In this document: piece after piece, positions 16,733 to 25,130 of the stretch
How the letters are laid out: each line of letters starts with the position of its first letter
Position numbering within the stretch: position 1 is the first letter of the stretch
DNA from: Nitrospira sp. UBA6493
GTDB taxonomy: Bacteria; Nitrospirota; Nitrospiria; Nitrospirales; Nitrospiraceae
Direction of reading: 5' to 3'
Assembly: GCA_002435325.1 (NCBI GenBank)
Contig: DJMJ01000031.1
Coordinates: 1-64,000 of the forward strand
DNA: 64,000 bases
The notes under the pieces: model-generated
What the model saw: only the letters and a program-made list of their open reading frames with translations
Databases searched by the model: none
What the model was told of the DNA's origin: nothing
Program-made: the position numbers and the translations under genes

Positions 16733-18079
16733 TCAGGCCTCTTTCTGTGTGGAGAGGGGTTTCACATGCAACCGTAAACCATCCATGCGCACCACTTCGG
16801 CTTCGTCGCCAGCCTGGAGCGGCTGATCGCTGGTGGCTTCCCAAAGTTCGCCGTGTACGGCCAATTGGCCGTGCGGCGTCAGCGCCGTCTTCACAACGCC
16901 CACCAGCCCGACCATTTCCTCCCGGCCGGTCACCGGCCGCCGCCCCATTGCCCGCAGGCCCATGCCGACGATCAAGAGGGAGAAGGCCCCCACAAGGAGG
17001 ACCACCGGCAGGATGACCGACCAGGAAATCTGCAGGAACTCCGCATCGGTCTTGATCAGCATCACCGATCCGAGGAGCATCGACACGACCCCGCCGATGC
17101 CCAGCAAGCCGTAACTGGTCACGCTGGCTTCCAGAATAAAGAAGACGATCCCGAGCAGGAACAAGAGCACGCCCGCATAGTTCACCGGCAGCGATTGGAA
17201 GGAGTAAAAGGCCAGGATCAGGCTGATGGCCCCGACGACGCCCGGCAGAATCGCGCCGGGATTATAGAGCTCGGCGATGATGCCGATCGTGCCGATGGTC
17301 ATGAGCAGGTACGCGATGTTGGGATCGCTGAGCGTCTTGAGCAGTTCGAGGCGAAGCCCCATCGGGAACTCGCGCACCGTGGCATCCGCCGTGTGCAGCA
17401 CCGTCGGTCCGGCGGAGAGGGGGATCGTGCGGCCCTCCAGTTGCTTGAGCAGCGCCGGGATGTCTTCGGCAATCAGATCGACGACCTTCAGCTTCACGGC
17501 CTCCCGCTCCGTCACCGACACACTCTTCCGGACTGCCTCTTCCGCCCAGGCGGCGTTCCGGCCCCGCTGCTCGGCGATCGACTTGAGATAGGCCACGGAA
17601 TCGTTTTCCACCTTCTCCTTCATCGTCGCATCCATCTCGCCACCGCCCACGGACACAGGATGGGCGGCCCCAATGTTGGTGCCGGGCGCCATCGCCGCCA
17701 CATGAGCGGCCATCGTGATGAAGACCCCAGCTGAGGCGGCCCGTCCGCTGGAGGGCGCCACATAGACGATCACGGGCACAGAGGCGCCGGTCAGATCCTT
17801 GATAATGAGCCGCATCGACTGGTCGAGGCCGCCGGGCGTATTGAGGCGGATGATTAACGCCTGCGCGTGGGTCTCCTGCGCGGAGATCAGCGCATCGTGC
17901 AGATATTCGGCGGAGACCGGGTTGATTACACCGTCATAGGTCGCGAGCACCACGGACGATTCGGCGCGCACAGAAAGCGGGGCAGTTAGCAAGGCGGCGA
18001 GCATCGCGCCAAGCGCGATGAGCAGGGACAGGAACCGCAGACGGGGAGGACTGTTCGGGAAAACCATCAAGGTGTCCAT
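16733..18079 (-). CDS. NfeD-family membrane-bound ClpP-class serine protease
   Basis: The 448-residue protein has a signal or anchor segment near residues 15-38. A ClpP-like protease domain follows with the nucleophile in SSGRAASAGVFI and a probable general-base Lys in the helix after AYLKSIAEQRGRN. Four or five membrane spans come next (about 230-370), and a C-terminal OB-fold NfeD domain (about 380-448). Related proteases cleave the hydrophobic C-terminus of the partner stomatin/slipin, which is encoded immediately downstream. The start is uncertain (ATG 18079, ATG 18067 or GTG 18088). A long inverted repeat lies upstream. Confidence 0.92.
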   Translation of the reverse strand: MDTLMVFPNSPPRLRFLSLLIALGAMLAALLTAPLSVRAESSVVLATYDGVINPVSAEYLHDALISAQETHAQALIIRLNTPGGLDQSMRLIIKDLTGASVPVIVYVAPSSGRAASAGVFITMAAHVAAMAPGTNIGAAHPVSVGGGEMDATMKEKVENDSVAYLKSIAEQRGRNAAWAEEAVRKSVSVTEREAVKLKVVDLIAEDIPALLKQLEGRTIPLSAGPTVLHTADATVREFPMGLRLELLKTLSDPNIAYLLMTIGTIGIIAELYNPGAILPGVVGAISLILAFYSFQSLPVNYAGVLLFLLGIVFFILEASVTSYGLLGIGGVVSMLLGSVMLIKTDAEFLQISWSVILPVVLLVGAFSLLIVGMGLRAMGRRPVTGREEMVGLVGVVKTALTPHGQLAVHGELWEATSDQPLQAGDEAEVVRMDGLRLHVKPLSTQKEA

Positions 18080-18163
18080 CCGGCACATCCGAATCAGAGT
18101 GAACCGTCACAAGCCATTTTGAGCATACGAGCCGCCGGAAGGGCTGTCAAGGAAGGGGGAGGC

Positions 18164-18334
18164 GGGGCTGGGACTCAACGGCTCGCGCGCCTCCCGGAGC
18201 GACCCATTCGGGCTCCGCGAAGCGGAAGCCTTCGGAAATTCCCTCGCGGACTCGGTCAGTTTCCGCCTTCCTTCTTCGCAGAGCCTCGAAGGGGCCCCGC
18301 TCCTCCGGCAACGCTCGCCTTGAGTCCCAGCCCC
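18164..18334. repeat. 171-bp inverted-repeat element
   Basis: A perfect 15-bp inverted repeat (GGGGCTGGGACTCAA at 18164-18178, its complement at 18320-18334) frames about 140 bases that themselves hold shorter complementary stretches, for example GGAGC...GCTCC near 18198-18216. No convincing ORF uses it. It may be a non-autonomous repeat element or a large structured leader upstream of the NfeD gene. Confidence 0.6.
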
Positions 18335-19380
18335 TTAAGAAGAGAGGGAGGACAGACCGTGCATGTCGCAGGGGGAGGGATCATCTCTGCCGCACTTGGT
18401 GAAGGAAGGAAGATAAGGCTCTACGACCCCGCGCCTCCCTCATCGTTCGCGTTTATCTCGAGCCCCTTAGGGGTATTGTTCGCGCAGGCCGATCACTGGA
18501 CCATTAGTCATCGTAAAAACGGTGAGTCAGAAAAATTCCCGAGCCCGTGATACTCATAAAAACAGGGGGTGTGAGCGACGTTGGAAACAACCCTTCGCTC
18601 GAAGAGATGGGCAGTGGAGTCTTCGAGCTGCGCTCACAGGCCCTAGTTATTGATAATCATAAATTGGCTCTCGTCAAGAAAGCGCGTTGCGAGGGGGAAA
18701 GACGTTCGAGCGGGATGAGGGATCGACAATAAAAAAACGGCCCGCCCTTATGTGGACTACCGGGTCTGTCGACTAGCCGAGATCAGGTTCGGTAACCCTT
18801 CAGTCGCATGAGGCGATGTTACCCCGCGTCGTGGTCATCGGACTCGCATCAACGGTCGTGCCTACTGGCACCGAGCGACACAGGCGCGTACCTCGAACCC
18901 AAACCCGCCACTGAAACAGAGGCGGTGCCCTTGTGCACGTTAACAGCATAAGGGCGAGTCAAACACTACCGAAGGCTGCTGACCTTCACTTAGCGATCAA
19001 CACCTCCTCTCGATTCTTAGGTAATCACCATGGACGGCAAATCAATGCTGCTTCCTATAGGTCTCAAAAACGCCACTACCAGCGGTTGGGGGGATTCTAT
19101 GTGGGGGGATGATAAAAAAACGGAGCGGAAGCAGGTATGGAGAGATGTGTGTCAATTGTTGAGATCTTGGAGGGGTTTTAGACTTCCCACCCGTCGGTGG
19201 GCCTGCTCACCGCCCCTACACCCGACCTCGATATCATTGAATGTTCCTCTCACCAACCTCCGCCCACTATATAGATAACGTTCTTTGGCCCACGATCAAG
19301 GAGGGCAGCCGGGACGGACTACTCGTGAAGGTTGTGGTTGGGTGATCCTCAGCTGCCGCACTGGGAAAGGTGGACAAGCA
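18335..19380. other. Region without a convincing protein gene
   Basis: Apart from the RNA candidate at 18731-18960, I see only short ORFs with skewed composition, a small hairpin (CCCACC with GGTGGG near 19188-19203) and a 12-base direct repeat ATAAAAAAACGG, once at the end of the RNA candidate and again near 19110. Composition is less GC-rich than the flanking genes in places. Confidence 0.5.
18731..18960 (-). ncRNA. Candidate structured non-coding RNA (6S-like shape, family not identified)
   Basis: Ten bases at 18947-18956 (CATAAGGGCG) are the exact complement of 18743-18752 and would close a rod of about 214 bases. Inside are several stable hairpins: GTGCC/GGCAC at the centre, GGTAAC/GTTACC in one arm, and CCGCC/GGCGG in the other. 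On the minus strand the closing stem is followed within five bases by seven T residues, like an intrinsic terminator. A closed rod with a central hairpin and a side hairpin is the general shape of 6S RNA, but no sequence signature was recognised. It does not match tmRNA, RNase P or SRP RNA. Confidence 0.4.
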
Positions 19381-19809
19381 CTATTGCTGTGCCAGGAGGT
19401 CGAGCGTCAGTTGGTCGGGCTTGCCGTCGAAGTACTTGAGCAGGGCGTTTTTGAAGAGTGCATTGTCGGTGGCAGCGGTCAGAAACAGGGTCATGCAGGA
19501 GCGGAATTTCAGATGGTCGGGATACCCGAAGATCTCTTCGGCGCTGCGACCATCCACATCGAGAACAAGCTGCGTACATTCTCGGAGCCTGGTGCCTAAG
19601 ACAGGGTGTTGCAGATAGGCCTTGGCCTCGTCGAGTGAGCCAATGGCAAACTGCTGCGCCATGCCACTGCGACCAAGACCTGTGATCTGAGGAAAGATGA
19701 ACCAGATCCAGTGACTGGCTTTTCTTCCGGCTCGGAGTTCAGCGAGGACGGTGTCGTAGGTGGGCGCTTGGGCGGTGAGGAAGCGGTGGAGATTGTAAGC
19801 GTTGGTCAT
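19381..19809 (-). CDS. DUF1810 family protein
   Basis: The 142-residue protein has the DUF1810 signature: an N-terminal helix (NLHRFLTAQAPTYDTVLAELRAGRK), then SHWIWFIFPQITGLGRS, a pattern nearly unchanged across the family, and later LGTRLRECTQLVL and DHLKFRSCMTLF. The length equals the family norm. Its function is not firmly known; in some annotations it is misnamed calpastatin. It sits alone at the edge of an accessory patch that contains gene remnants and a toxin-antitoxin module, so it could be horizontally acquired. Confidence 0.9.
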   Translation of the reverse strand: MTNAYNLHRFLTAQAPTYDTVLAELRAGRKASHWIWFIFPQITGLGRSGMAQQFAIGSLDEAKAYLQHPVLGTRLRECTQLVLDVDGRSAEEIFGYPDHLKFRSCMTLFLTAATDNALFKNALLKYFDGKPDQLTLDLLAQQ

Positions 19810-20005
19810 AAGCTATCTAGGGCCCGGTATATTCTTTCCAGGACGACATCATACCTGGTGATGTTGGATTGAGAGACCTAATACTATTTACAGTCGAAAG
19901 CTTTTGCTCATGGGTAATGAAAAAATGAACAATTAGCACGTGTGCGCGAAGAAAGAAGCCGCCTGCTGAACTGCTAGCCCCTTCTATCATTACGTGTGGC
20001 CTGAG

Positions 20006-20878
20006 TTAGGAGTGAATTTTTGAAATTATTGGCCCATCTGAGCCGATTGCCTCAAAGCGGTAGAATTGTGCGCGTTCGCCCAGGTGGAGGAACTTCTGAC
20101 GCGCCAGCTGGAATAGCTTTTCATCACAGGTGGAAATGATGAATTGACGATCCCCTGTCTCAATCAAGCCGATAATCAGGTCAAGGAAAGCGTAGGTATT
20201 CAAGTTGTCGAAATGAGTGACAGGGTCGTCCAGGAATACGGGAGAAAAGGCTGACCAAGTTTGTGATATGCAGGCGGTCAGAAACAGGCCTAGTAAAAGT
20301 GTTTGTTGTTGGGATTGGCTAAAGTAGTCGATAGGGCGTAGCTCCTCTCCATGGCGTTTGACCCGGACGCTAATAGTGGATTTGCGGCTGTGTATTTCAA
20401 TGTCGTCGAAGCCGTAGACGGAACGAAGTCGACGCTGAATCACTGATGCACGTGGACCATACTCTCGAGTGAAGTTAGAAATTGTTTTGTGTTGCTGGGA
20501 CGAAACGAGATGAACGAGTTCCTCGAAGTATTTTAGCCATGGAATATGCTGATCGTGTCGGTGTTCGGCTGCTGCAAGTGCCGCTTCTTTAAAGCTGATA
20601 CTTTCTCGAAGACGAGTCAAGGCGGCGGCAGTCGTTGCTGCATCGATCGCTATTTCAAGGTTTGAAGCTGAGTCCCGCAGTGTGAGCATTTCAGCTTGCA
20701 CATGCGACTCGTCTGCAATCAATCCGTGAATCCGTTCCTCGCTTATATCTGCTGGTAGGTTGGCTTCTTCGACTTTAGCGAGGAGTTGAGTCACCTTTCT
20801 CTGGAGATTTGCAAGTTGGGAACGCAAGGTCGAGAGTTCGGCTTTAAGGGCGACTCCTTCCTGTCGGAGAACGGCCAA
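20006..20878 (-). CDS. C-terminal remnant of an SMC/RecF-like ATPase
   Basis: The 290 residues begin with a coiled coil (about residues 1-130). They then give the second half of an ABC-type ATPase head: a degenerate signature motif (YFSQSQQQTLLLGLFL), Walker B (FSPVFLDDPVTHFD) and the H-loop region (RQFIISTCDEKLF). The Walker A half is missing. The only start is TTG 20878, which lies at the point where DUF2130-type sequence from the next remnant ends. This looks like the 3' piece of a larger gene (RloC/SbcC-like) fused by deletion to another gene's 5' end. It is probably not functional. Confidence 0.65.
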   Translation of the reverse strand: MAVLRQEGVALKAELSTLRSQLANLQRKVTQLLAKVEEANLPADISEERIHGLIADESHVQAEMLTLRDSASNLEIAIDAATTAAALTRLRESISFKEAALAAAEHRHDQHIPWLKYFEELVHLVSSQQHKTISNFTREYGPRASVIQRRLRSVYGFDDIEIHSRKSTISVRVKRHGEELRPIDYFSQSQQQTLLLGLFLTACISQTWSAFSPVFLDDPVTHFDNLNTYAFLDLIIGLIETGDRQFIISTCDEKLFQLARQKFLHLGERAQFYRFEAIGSDGPIISKIHS

Positions 20879-21072
20879 TGGCCTGCTTGGCCTTCGAGAC
20901 GGCTTCTTCTCGCTCGCGCAAATCAGCTTCTTTTTTTTGCGATGTCTGAATCTTTGAGCGCGAGCCGCTTTTCGAAGTCGCGGCGAGTGGATTCAATCAG
21001 CGGGGCCGCAAGGGATTCAGTCAGCTTGATTTCGGTTTTGCAGTTCGGGCAGGTGATCGTTGGTTCTGTCAT
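20879..21072 (-). pseudogene. 5' remnant of a DUF2130 gene, frameshifted
   Basis: From ATG 21072 the frame gives MTEPTITCPNCKTEIKLTES and continues to about residue 46, the characteristic start of DUF2130 proteins (a CxxC zinc-type motif followed by a long coiled coil). At a run of eight A (minus strand, 20938-20931) the frame runs into TGA. Skipping one A restores DUF2130-like KKEADLREREEAVSKAKQAI, after which the sequence passes into the ATPase remnant. The gene therefore carries a homopolymer frameshift and a 3' deletion. Confidence 0.7.
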
Positions 21073-21302
21073 TAAGTCCTGCTCTGGCTAGTAGATTGGA
21101 TGGCTAATCTCCTACCCCTATAGAGAAGATAAATCAACACCGAACAAGATGGGAGAATCAGGGTTGGTGCTGGTCTGGCATCACTTGGGAGCGCTTTTCG
21201 CTCAAGAATATTGGTGCTTGGGTCGGATTAAGCTGCTGCCTTTTTCACCCGGAGTTCAGCCTGATGACCGGTTTCGGCGAGGACTCGAATCAACAGAATG
21301 AG

Positions 21303-21773
21303 TTACCGCCGGCTTGCTACGCGTGTTCGGGACGAAGGGCGTTTGGTGGGTTTCTTCGGAACAGGCATGAAGAGCGCGGGCGAGACACCGAAGCGGGCGG
21401 CCAATTGGGTGATTTGGCGGACGTTCAGGTTTCGCTTGCCGGAGAGGATTTCTGAGACGACGCCCTGGCTGCCGATCTCTGACAAGTCCGATTGCTTGAG
21501 TGCATGCTCTTCCATCAAGGTGCGGAGGATTTCGGCGGCGGATGAGTCGGAGAAGGGGATGTGGGCGTCCTCATACGCTTCGATAAAGAGGCCCAGGATC
21601 TCGGCGAGGTCGGCCAGGGGGTGGGTTTCTTGCTGGCCGATTTCGTCCAGGATTTCATCGAGGACGGCCACGGCGCGGTTATAGTCGGCTTCAGTCCGTA
21701 GCGGACCGAGTGGAATCCGCTGTCGAATGCGGCGGTAGTCGGTATGGGCATCCTGAATGTATTTGGCAAGCAT
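21303..21773 (-). CDS. higA: HigA-type antitoxin (XRE family)
   Basis: The 156-residue protein has an N-terminal helical region (to about residue 80) typical of the long HigA type. A helix-turn-helix follows (HALKQSDLSEIGSQGVVSEILSGKR, given here only around residues 91-115 as a landmark), then RFGVSPALFMP at the end. It should neutralise HigB and repress its own promoter. It starts three bases after the toxin stop, so both are made from one message with toxin first, the HigBA order. A palindromic operator lies upstream of the toxin gene. Confidence 0.9.
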   Translation of the reverse strand: MLAKYIQDAHTDYRRIRQRIPLGPLRTEADYNRAVAVLDEILDEIGQQETHPLADLAEILGLFIEAYEDAHIPFSDSSAAEILRTLMEEHALKQSDLSEIGSQGVVSEILSGKRNLNVRQITQLAARFGVSPALFMPVPKKPTKRPSSRTRVASRR

Positions 21774-21776
21774 GGA

Positions 21777-22064
21777 TCAAGTCCTCCACGTGTTCCGGTC
21801 ATATTCTGCGTGCGTCAGGATGTGCCGGATGTACAGCTTTTTTCTATTATAATGAATGGCTGCGATCAGCCGAAACTTGTTCCCTCCAATGTTGAAAACC
21901 GTAAACTGATCTACCTGATCAGCCGAAGGAAATGTTTTTCGCAGGTCGGCGAAGGACGCATAGTCGGTTTTACGCACAATCGTGAACCAGTGCTGCAGCG
22001 ATACTCGCGCGTCCGGATGGGTTTGCGCGAAGTCGTCGAGGCGTTTTCGCGTGATAATATGCAC
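21777..22064 (-). CDS. higB: HigB-type toxin (mRNA endonuclease)
   Basis: This 95-residue HigB-family, RelE-fold protein would cleave mRNA at the ribosome. Features include the N-terminal TRKRLDDFAQTHPDA, the central FADLRKTFPSADQV and the highly typical FNIGGNKFRLIAAIHYNRKKLYIRHILTHAEYD block (residues about 55-90, with basic residues used in catalysis). It begins with GTG 22064 and has no ribosome binding site. A possible -10 element ends six bases before it, so the message may be nearly leaderless. It is the first gene of the higBA operon. Confidence 0.92.
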   Translation of the reverse strand: MHIITRKRLDDFAQTHPDARVSLQHWFTIVRKTDYASFADLRKTFPSADQVDQFTVFNIGGNKFRLIAAIHYNRKKLYIRHILTHAEYDRNTWRT

Positions 22065-22069
22065 ATGTA

Positions 22070-22098
22070 AAGGTATCTCGTATTGAGATACCTGTCAA
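22070..22098 (-). promoter_or_regulatory. higBA promoter overlapping a palindromic operator
   Basis: On the minus strand TTGACA (22098-22093), a 17-base spacer and TACCTT (22075-22070) form a sigma70-type promoter. A perfect palindrome, AGGTATCTC-gtatt-GAGATACCT at 22071-22093, fills the spacer and the -10 element, where HigA binding would block polymerase. The layout fits self-repression. Confidence 0.75.
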
Positions 22099-22160
22099 GT
22101 GCGAGTCTCGAGCGCTATTGCCCTTGGACTTGGCTTAACCGACCGTGCTATGGTGCGCTC

Positions 22161-22379
22161 ATGTCTACAAATTCTTCTATCGTTCCACAAGTTGTGATCT
22201 GCGCCAATGCCGCCTGTGCGAGAGAGCTCGATTCTCAGCGCAATCAAGGCCATCCTGACTCGACGGTGCCGCTGGGCTACATTCACAAGCTTTACGACCC
22301 ATCTCTCCCATCGTATTCGGTCGCCTGCTCCAAATGCGGGCACTATTCGATCCGGTATCAGAAGCCCCAACCGGACTGA
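22161..22379 (+). CDS. Small zinc-ribbon-like protein, unknown function
   Basis: This short protein (72 residues from ATG 22161) has two Cys pairs, CANAAC near residue 14 and CSKC near residue 56, suggesting one zinc ribbon. Between them is a neutral stretch with HKLYDPSLPSYSVACSKCG. No family was recognised. A longer ORF to 22083 would run over the higBA promoter and is unlikely. Upstream lies the divergent toxin-antitoxin operon, downstream 240 empty bases and then the fatty-acid methylation genes. The start has no strong ribosome binding site. Confidence 0.5.
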   Translation: MSTNSSIVPQVVICANAACARELDSQRNQGHPDSTVPLGYIHKLYDPSLPSYSVACSKCGHYSIRYQKPQPD

Positions 22380-22616
22380 TCGTCGCCGATCTTCTCCGAG
22401 CGAGCGGGTATTCTCTTCTTCCGGCTGGACGGCTTCGATCTGTTCAATCAGGAAGAGCCATCGGTTCATCTGCCCCTTTTTGCCCGGTCTGCCCCCTCAG
22501 TTTTCTCCTTCTCAGACGCTGTGCGATCCCGTAGAATAGCCCCGCGTTGAAGTACGTCACTCCGGTTTGCCTGCGCAAAGACTCTGCCGCCAGGCGGGGG
22601 AAAGGAGAGCGTCGAG

Positions 22617-23726
22617 ATGCATTCACAGCACACCGTTCAGGAATTGCTCGAGCGAGCCCGTGTGCACATTAACGGCTCTCAATCGGGCGATATCCAGGTC
22701 CACAACGATCAATTCTACGATCGGATCCTGACTGAGGGATCGCTCGGACTCGGCGAGTCCTACATGGACGGCTGGTGGGATGCCACTCAGCTGGACGACT
22801 TCTTTTTCCGGATTCATTCGGTCGAACTCGATAAGGCCGTCCGCGATACGCGGCTGATGCTGAACGGGTTCAAAGCGCGCCTGTTCAATATGCAGACGCC
22901 GAGCCGCTCAAAACTTGTGGCGCAACGCCACTATGATCTGAACAACGACTTTTACGCGCAGATGCTTGGTCCGCACATGCAATATACCTGCGCCTATTGG
23001 AAGAGCGCGAAGAGTCTGGCGGAGGCGCAGGCGCAGAAGCTGGATTTGATCTGCCGGAAACTGCAACTCAAGCGAGGCGACCGTGTGTTGGAGCTGGGGT
23101 GCGGGTGGGGCGGGTTCGCGCATTTTGCCGCCGCCAACTACGGCTGTTCGGTGGTGGCCCACAATATTTCCGAGCAGCAGGTGGCCTACGCGCGCCGCTG
23201 GTGCGCCGGACTGCCAGTCGAAATCAAGCTCGAGGATTATCGCGACGCCACCGGAGAGTTCGACAAGGTCGCGGCCATCGGCATCTGCGAACATGTCGGG
23301 TACAAGAATTACCGCACGCTCATGGACGTGGCCCATCGGCGGCTCAAGCCGCACGGACTGTTTCTGCTCCACAGCATCGGGAACAATGCCTCGGTGACCA
23401 CCGGCGATCCCTGGTTCGATCGCTACATCTTTCCGGGCGGCATGCTGCCGTCGGTCGCGCAACTGGGCGAGGCGATGGACGGGCTCTTTGTGATGGAGGA
23501 CTGGCATAATTTCGGGGTCGACTATGACCGCACGCTCCTGGCGTGGCAGGAGAACGTCGACCGGCATCAGGCGGAATGGGAGAAGATTTTCGACGAGCGC
23601 TTCTTCCGGATGTGGCGGTACTATCTCCTGTCTCTCGCCGGGGCCTTCCGCGCCAGAACCATCCATCTCTGGCAGATTGTCATGTCGAAGCACGGCTTGT
23701 TGGGCGGCTACGAGGCGGTGCGCTGA
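22617..23726 (+). CDS. cfa: Cyclopropane-fatty-acid synthase-type SAM methyltransferase
   Basis: The 369-residue Cfa-family enzyme transfers a methyl group from S-adenosylmethionine to the double bond of phospholipid acyl chains. It has the SAM motif VLELGCGWGGFA and the bicarbonate-binding residues seen in Cfa: Cys in YTCAYW, Glu in GICEHVG and His in LLHSIG. A good ribosome binding site (AAAGGAG) precedes ATG 22617. Its TGA overlaps the start of an FAD oxidoreductase gene (TGATG). That pairing is the arrangement of TmsB/TmsA (BfaB/BfaA) in actinobacteria, which make 10-methyl fatty acids instead of cyclopropanes. The product here is therefore more likely a methylene/methyl-branched lipid. 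Confidence 0.9.
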   Translation: MHSQHTVQELLERARVHINGSQSGDIQVHNDQFYDRILTEGSLGLGESYMDGWWDATQLDDFFFRIHSVELDKAVRDTRLMLNGFKARLFNMQTPSRSKLVAQRHYDLNNDFYAQMLGPHMQYTCAYWKSAKSLAEAQAQKLDLICRKLQLKRGDRVLELGCGWGGFAHFAAANYGCSVVAHNISEQQVAYARRWCAGLPVEIKLEDYRDATGEFDKVAAIGICEHVGYKNYRTLMDVAHRRLKPHGLFLLHSIGNNASVTTGDPWFDRYIFPGGMLPSVAQLGEAMDGLFVMEDWHNFGVDYDRTLLAWQENVDRHQAEWEKIFDERFFRMWRYYLLSLAGAFRARTIHLWQIVMSKHGLLGGYEAVR

Positions 23727-25075
23727 TGGCCATGATCTCGCCTGAAGCCCATGCCCGCAAGCGAGCGGCCTTGGTCGAGGCCCTGCGCGCGTCCAGCCAA
23801 ACCGGATCGCTGGCGCTCGACAAACCCACCTCCAATCTCTTCCGTCAGCGGGTGCAGGAGCCGAGGCAGAAGCTGGACGTCCGCGATTTCAACCATGTGA
23901 TCCGCGTGGACGAGCAGGCGCGGACTGCCGAAGTCGAAGGGATGACGACCTACGAGGAGCTGGTCCGCGAAACGCTGCCCTTCGGGCTGATGCCCTGTGT
24001 GGTGCCCCAACTGAAGTCGATTACCATCGGCGGGGCGCTGGCGGGAATCGGCATTGAATCGTCCTCATTCAAGTACGGCTTCGTCCATGAAACGGTCCTG
24101 GCCATTGATATTCTGCTGCCTGACGGCAGGGTCGTTTCTGCCACCAAAGATAACGAGCACCAAGATCTGTTCTTCGGGTTTGCCAATTCCTACGGCACGC
24201 TGGGCTATGCGCTCACCGTGACCATCGCGCTCATTCCCGTCAAAAAATATGTCCGGCTCCGGCACGAGCGGTATTCTGATCCGGAGACCTATTTCCAGGC
24301 CCTGGGGCGTATCTGCCGGGACGGACGGGTGGATTTCGTAGACGGCACGATGTTCAGCGGGCGGGAGCTCTATATCACGACCGGGGAATGGGTCGATGAG
24401 GCGGAATGGGTGAGAGATTACACCTACCGGCACATCTATTATCGATCGATCCAGCAGAAGACGGTGGATTACCTGACCGCGCACGATTACCTGTGGCGAT
24501 GGGACACCGATTGGTTCTGGTGCTCGAAACATTTCTTCGTCCAGCATCCGCTCGTCCGGTGGCTGTGGGGCCGGAAGCGTCTCTGCTCCACCTTCTATTG
24601 GCAGGTGCGCAACCGCTTCAATCGCTCGCCCATCGCCCAGCGGATCGCCGGAGCGCTGACCGGCCGGCAGGAGCTTGTGATACAAGACGTGGAAATTCCG
24701 CTGGAGCAGGCGCCGGCGTTTGCCGCGTTTTTCAATCGGGAGATCGGGATCACGCCGGTGTGGATCTGTCCGGTCGCGGCCTACGATCCGTCTGCCTCCT
24801 ATGCCTTGTACCCGATGACTCCCGGCATGTTGTACGTCAACTTCGGATTCTGGGACGCCGTCAAGACCGATCATGAAGAGGGGTATTTCAACAAGAGAGT
24901 CGAAGCCACCGTGCGGGAGCTGCACGGAAAGAAGTCCCTCTATTCGGATGCGTACTATTCGCGCGACGACTTCTGGGAGTTGTACAACGAACCAGCCTAC
25001 CGCGCACTCAAAGCGCGATACGATCCGACGAGCAAGCTGAAGGATTTATACGAGAAATGCGTTCTCAGGAAGTGA
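23726..25075 (+). CDS. FAD-binding oxidoreductase partner of the Cfa-type methyltransferase (TmsA-like)
   Basis: The 449-residue protein of the vanillyl-alcohol-oxidase/PCMH flavoprotein superfamily has an FAD-binding domain with SITIGGALAGIGIESSSFKYG and VLAIDILLPDGRVV. A substrate domain rich in aromatic residues and Trp follows (YLWRWDTDWFWCSKHFF), resembling sterol delta-24 reductase relatives. ATG 23726 overlaps the stop of the methyltransferase by one base, so the two are translationally coupled. The likely role is to reduce the methylene-bridged intermediate to a methyl branch. A longer frame upstream to 23543 lies inside the methyltransferase and is not used. Confidence 0.88.
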   Translation: MAMISPEAHARKRAALVEALRASSQTGSLALDKPTSNLFRQRVQEPRQKLDVRDFNHVIRVDEQARTAEVEGMTTYEELVRETLPFGLMPCVVPQLKSITIGGALAGIGIESSSFKYGFVHETVLAIDILLPDGRVVSATKDNEHQDLFFGFANSYGTLGYALTVTIALIPVKKYVRLRHERYSDPETYFQALGRICRDGRVDFVDGTMFSGRELYITTGEWVDEAEWVRDYTYRHIYYRSIQQKTVDYLTAHDYLWRWDTDWFWCSKHFFVQHPLVRWLWGRKRLCSTFYWQVRNRFNRSPIAQRIAGALTGRQELVIQDVEIPLEQAPAFAAFFNREIGITPVWICPVAAYDPSASYALYPMTPGMLYVNFGFWDAVKTDHEEGYFNKRVEATVRELHGKKSLYSDAYYSRDDFWELYNEPAYRALKARYDPTSKLKDLYEKCVLRK

Positions 25076-25130
25076 GTCCGTCTGTGCAATGATGGGGGAG
25101 GCCCCGGTGTTGAGCCGGGGCCTCTTTCGG

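Noticed and set aside
18119..18550. 143-codon ORF on the plus strand
   Set aside because: It runs through the inverted repeat, is rich in Pro, Gly, Arg and Ser like an out-of-frame translation of GC-rich DNA, and has no ribosome binding site.
18731..18960. tmRNA, RNase P RNA or SRP RNA
   Set aside because: None of the conserved cores was found: no tRNA-like ends with tag frame, no GAGGAAAGTCC block, no GGAA-tetraloop SRP helix.
18547..19278. Short ORFs of 61 and 82 codons
   Set aside because: No protein-like pattern, no ribosome binding site, and they flank or overlap the structured RNA candidate.
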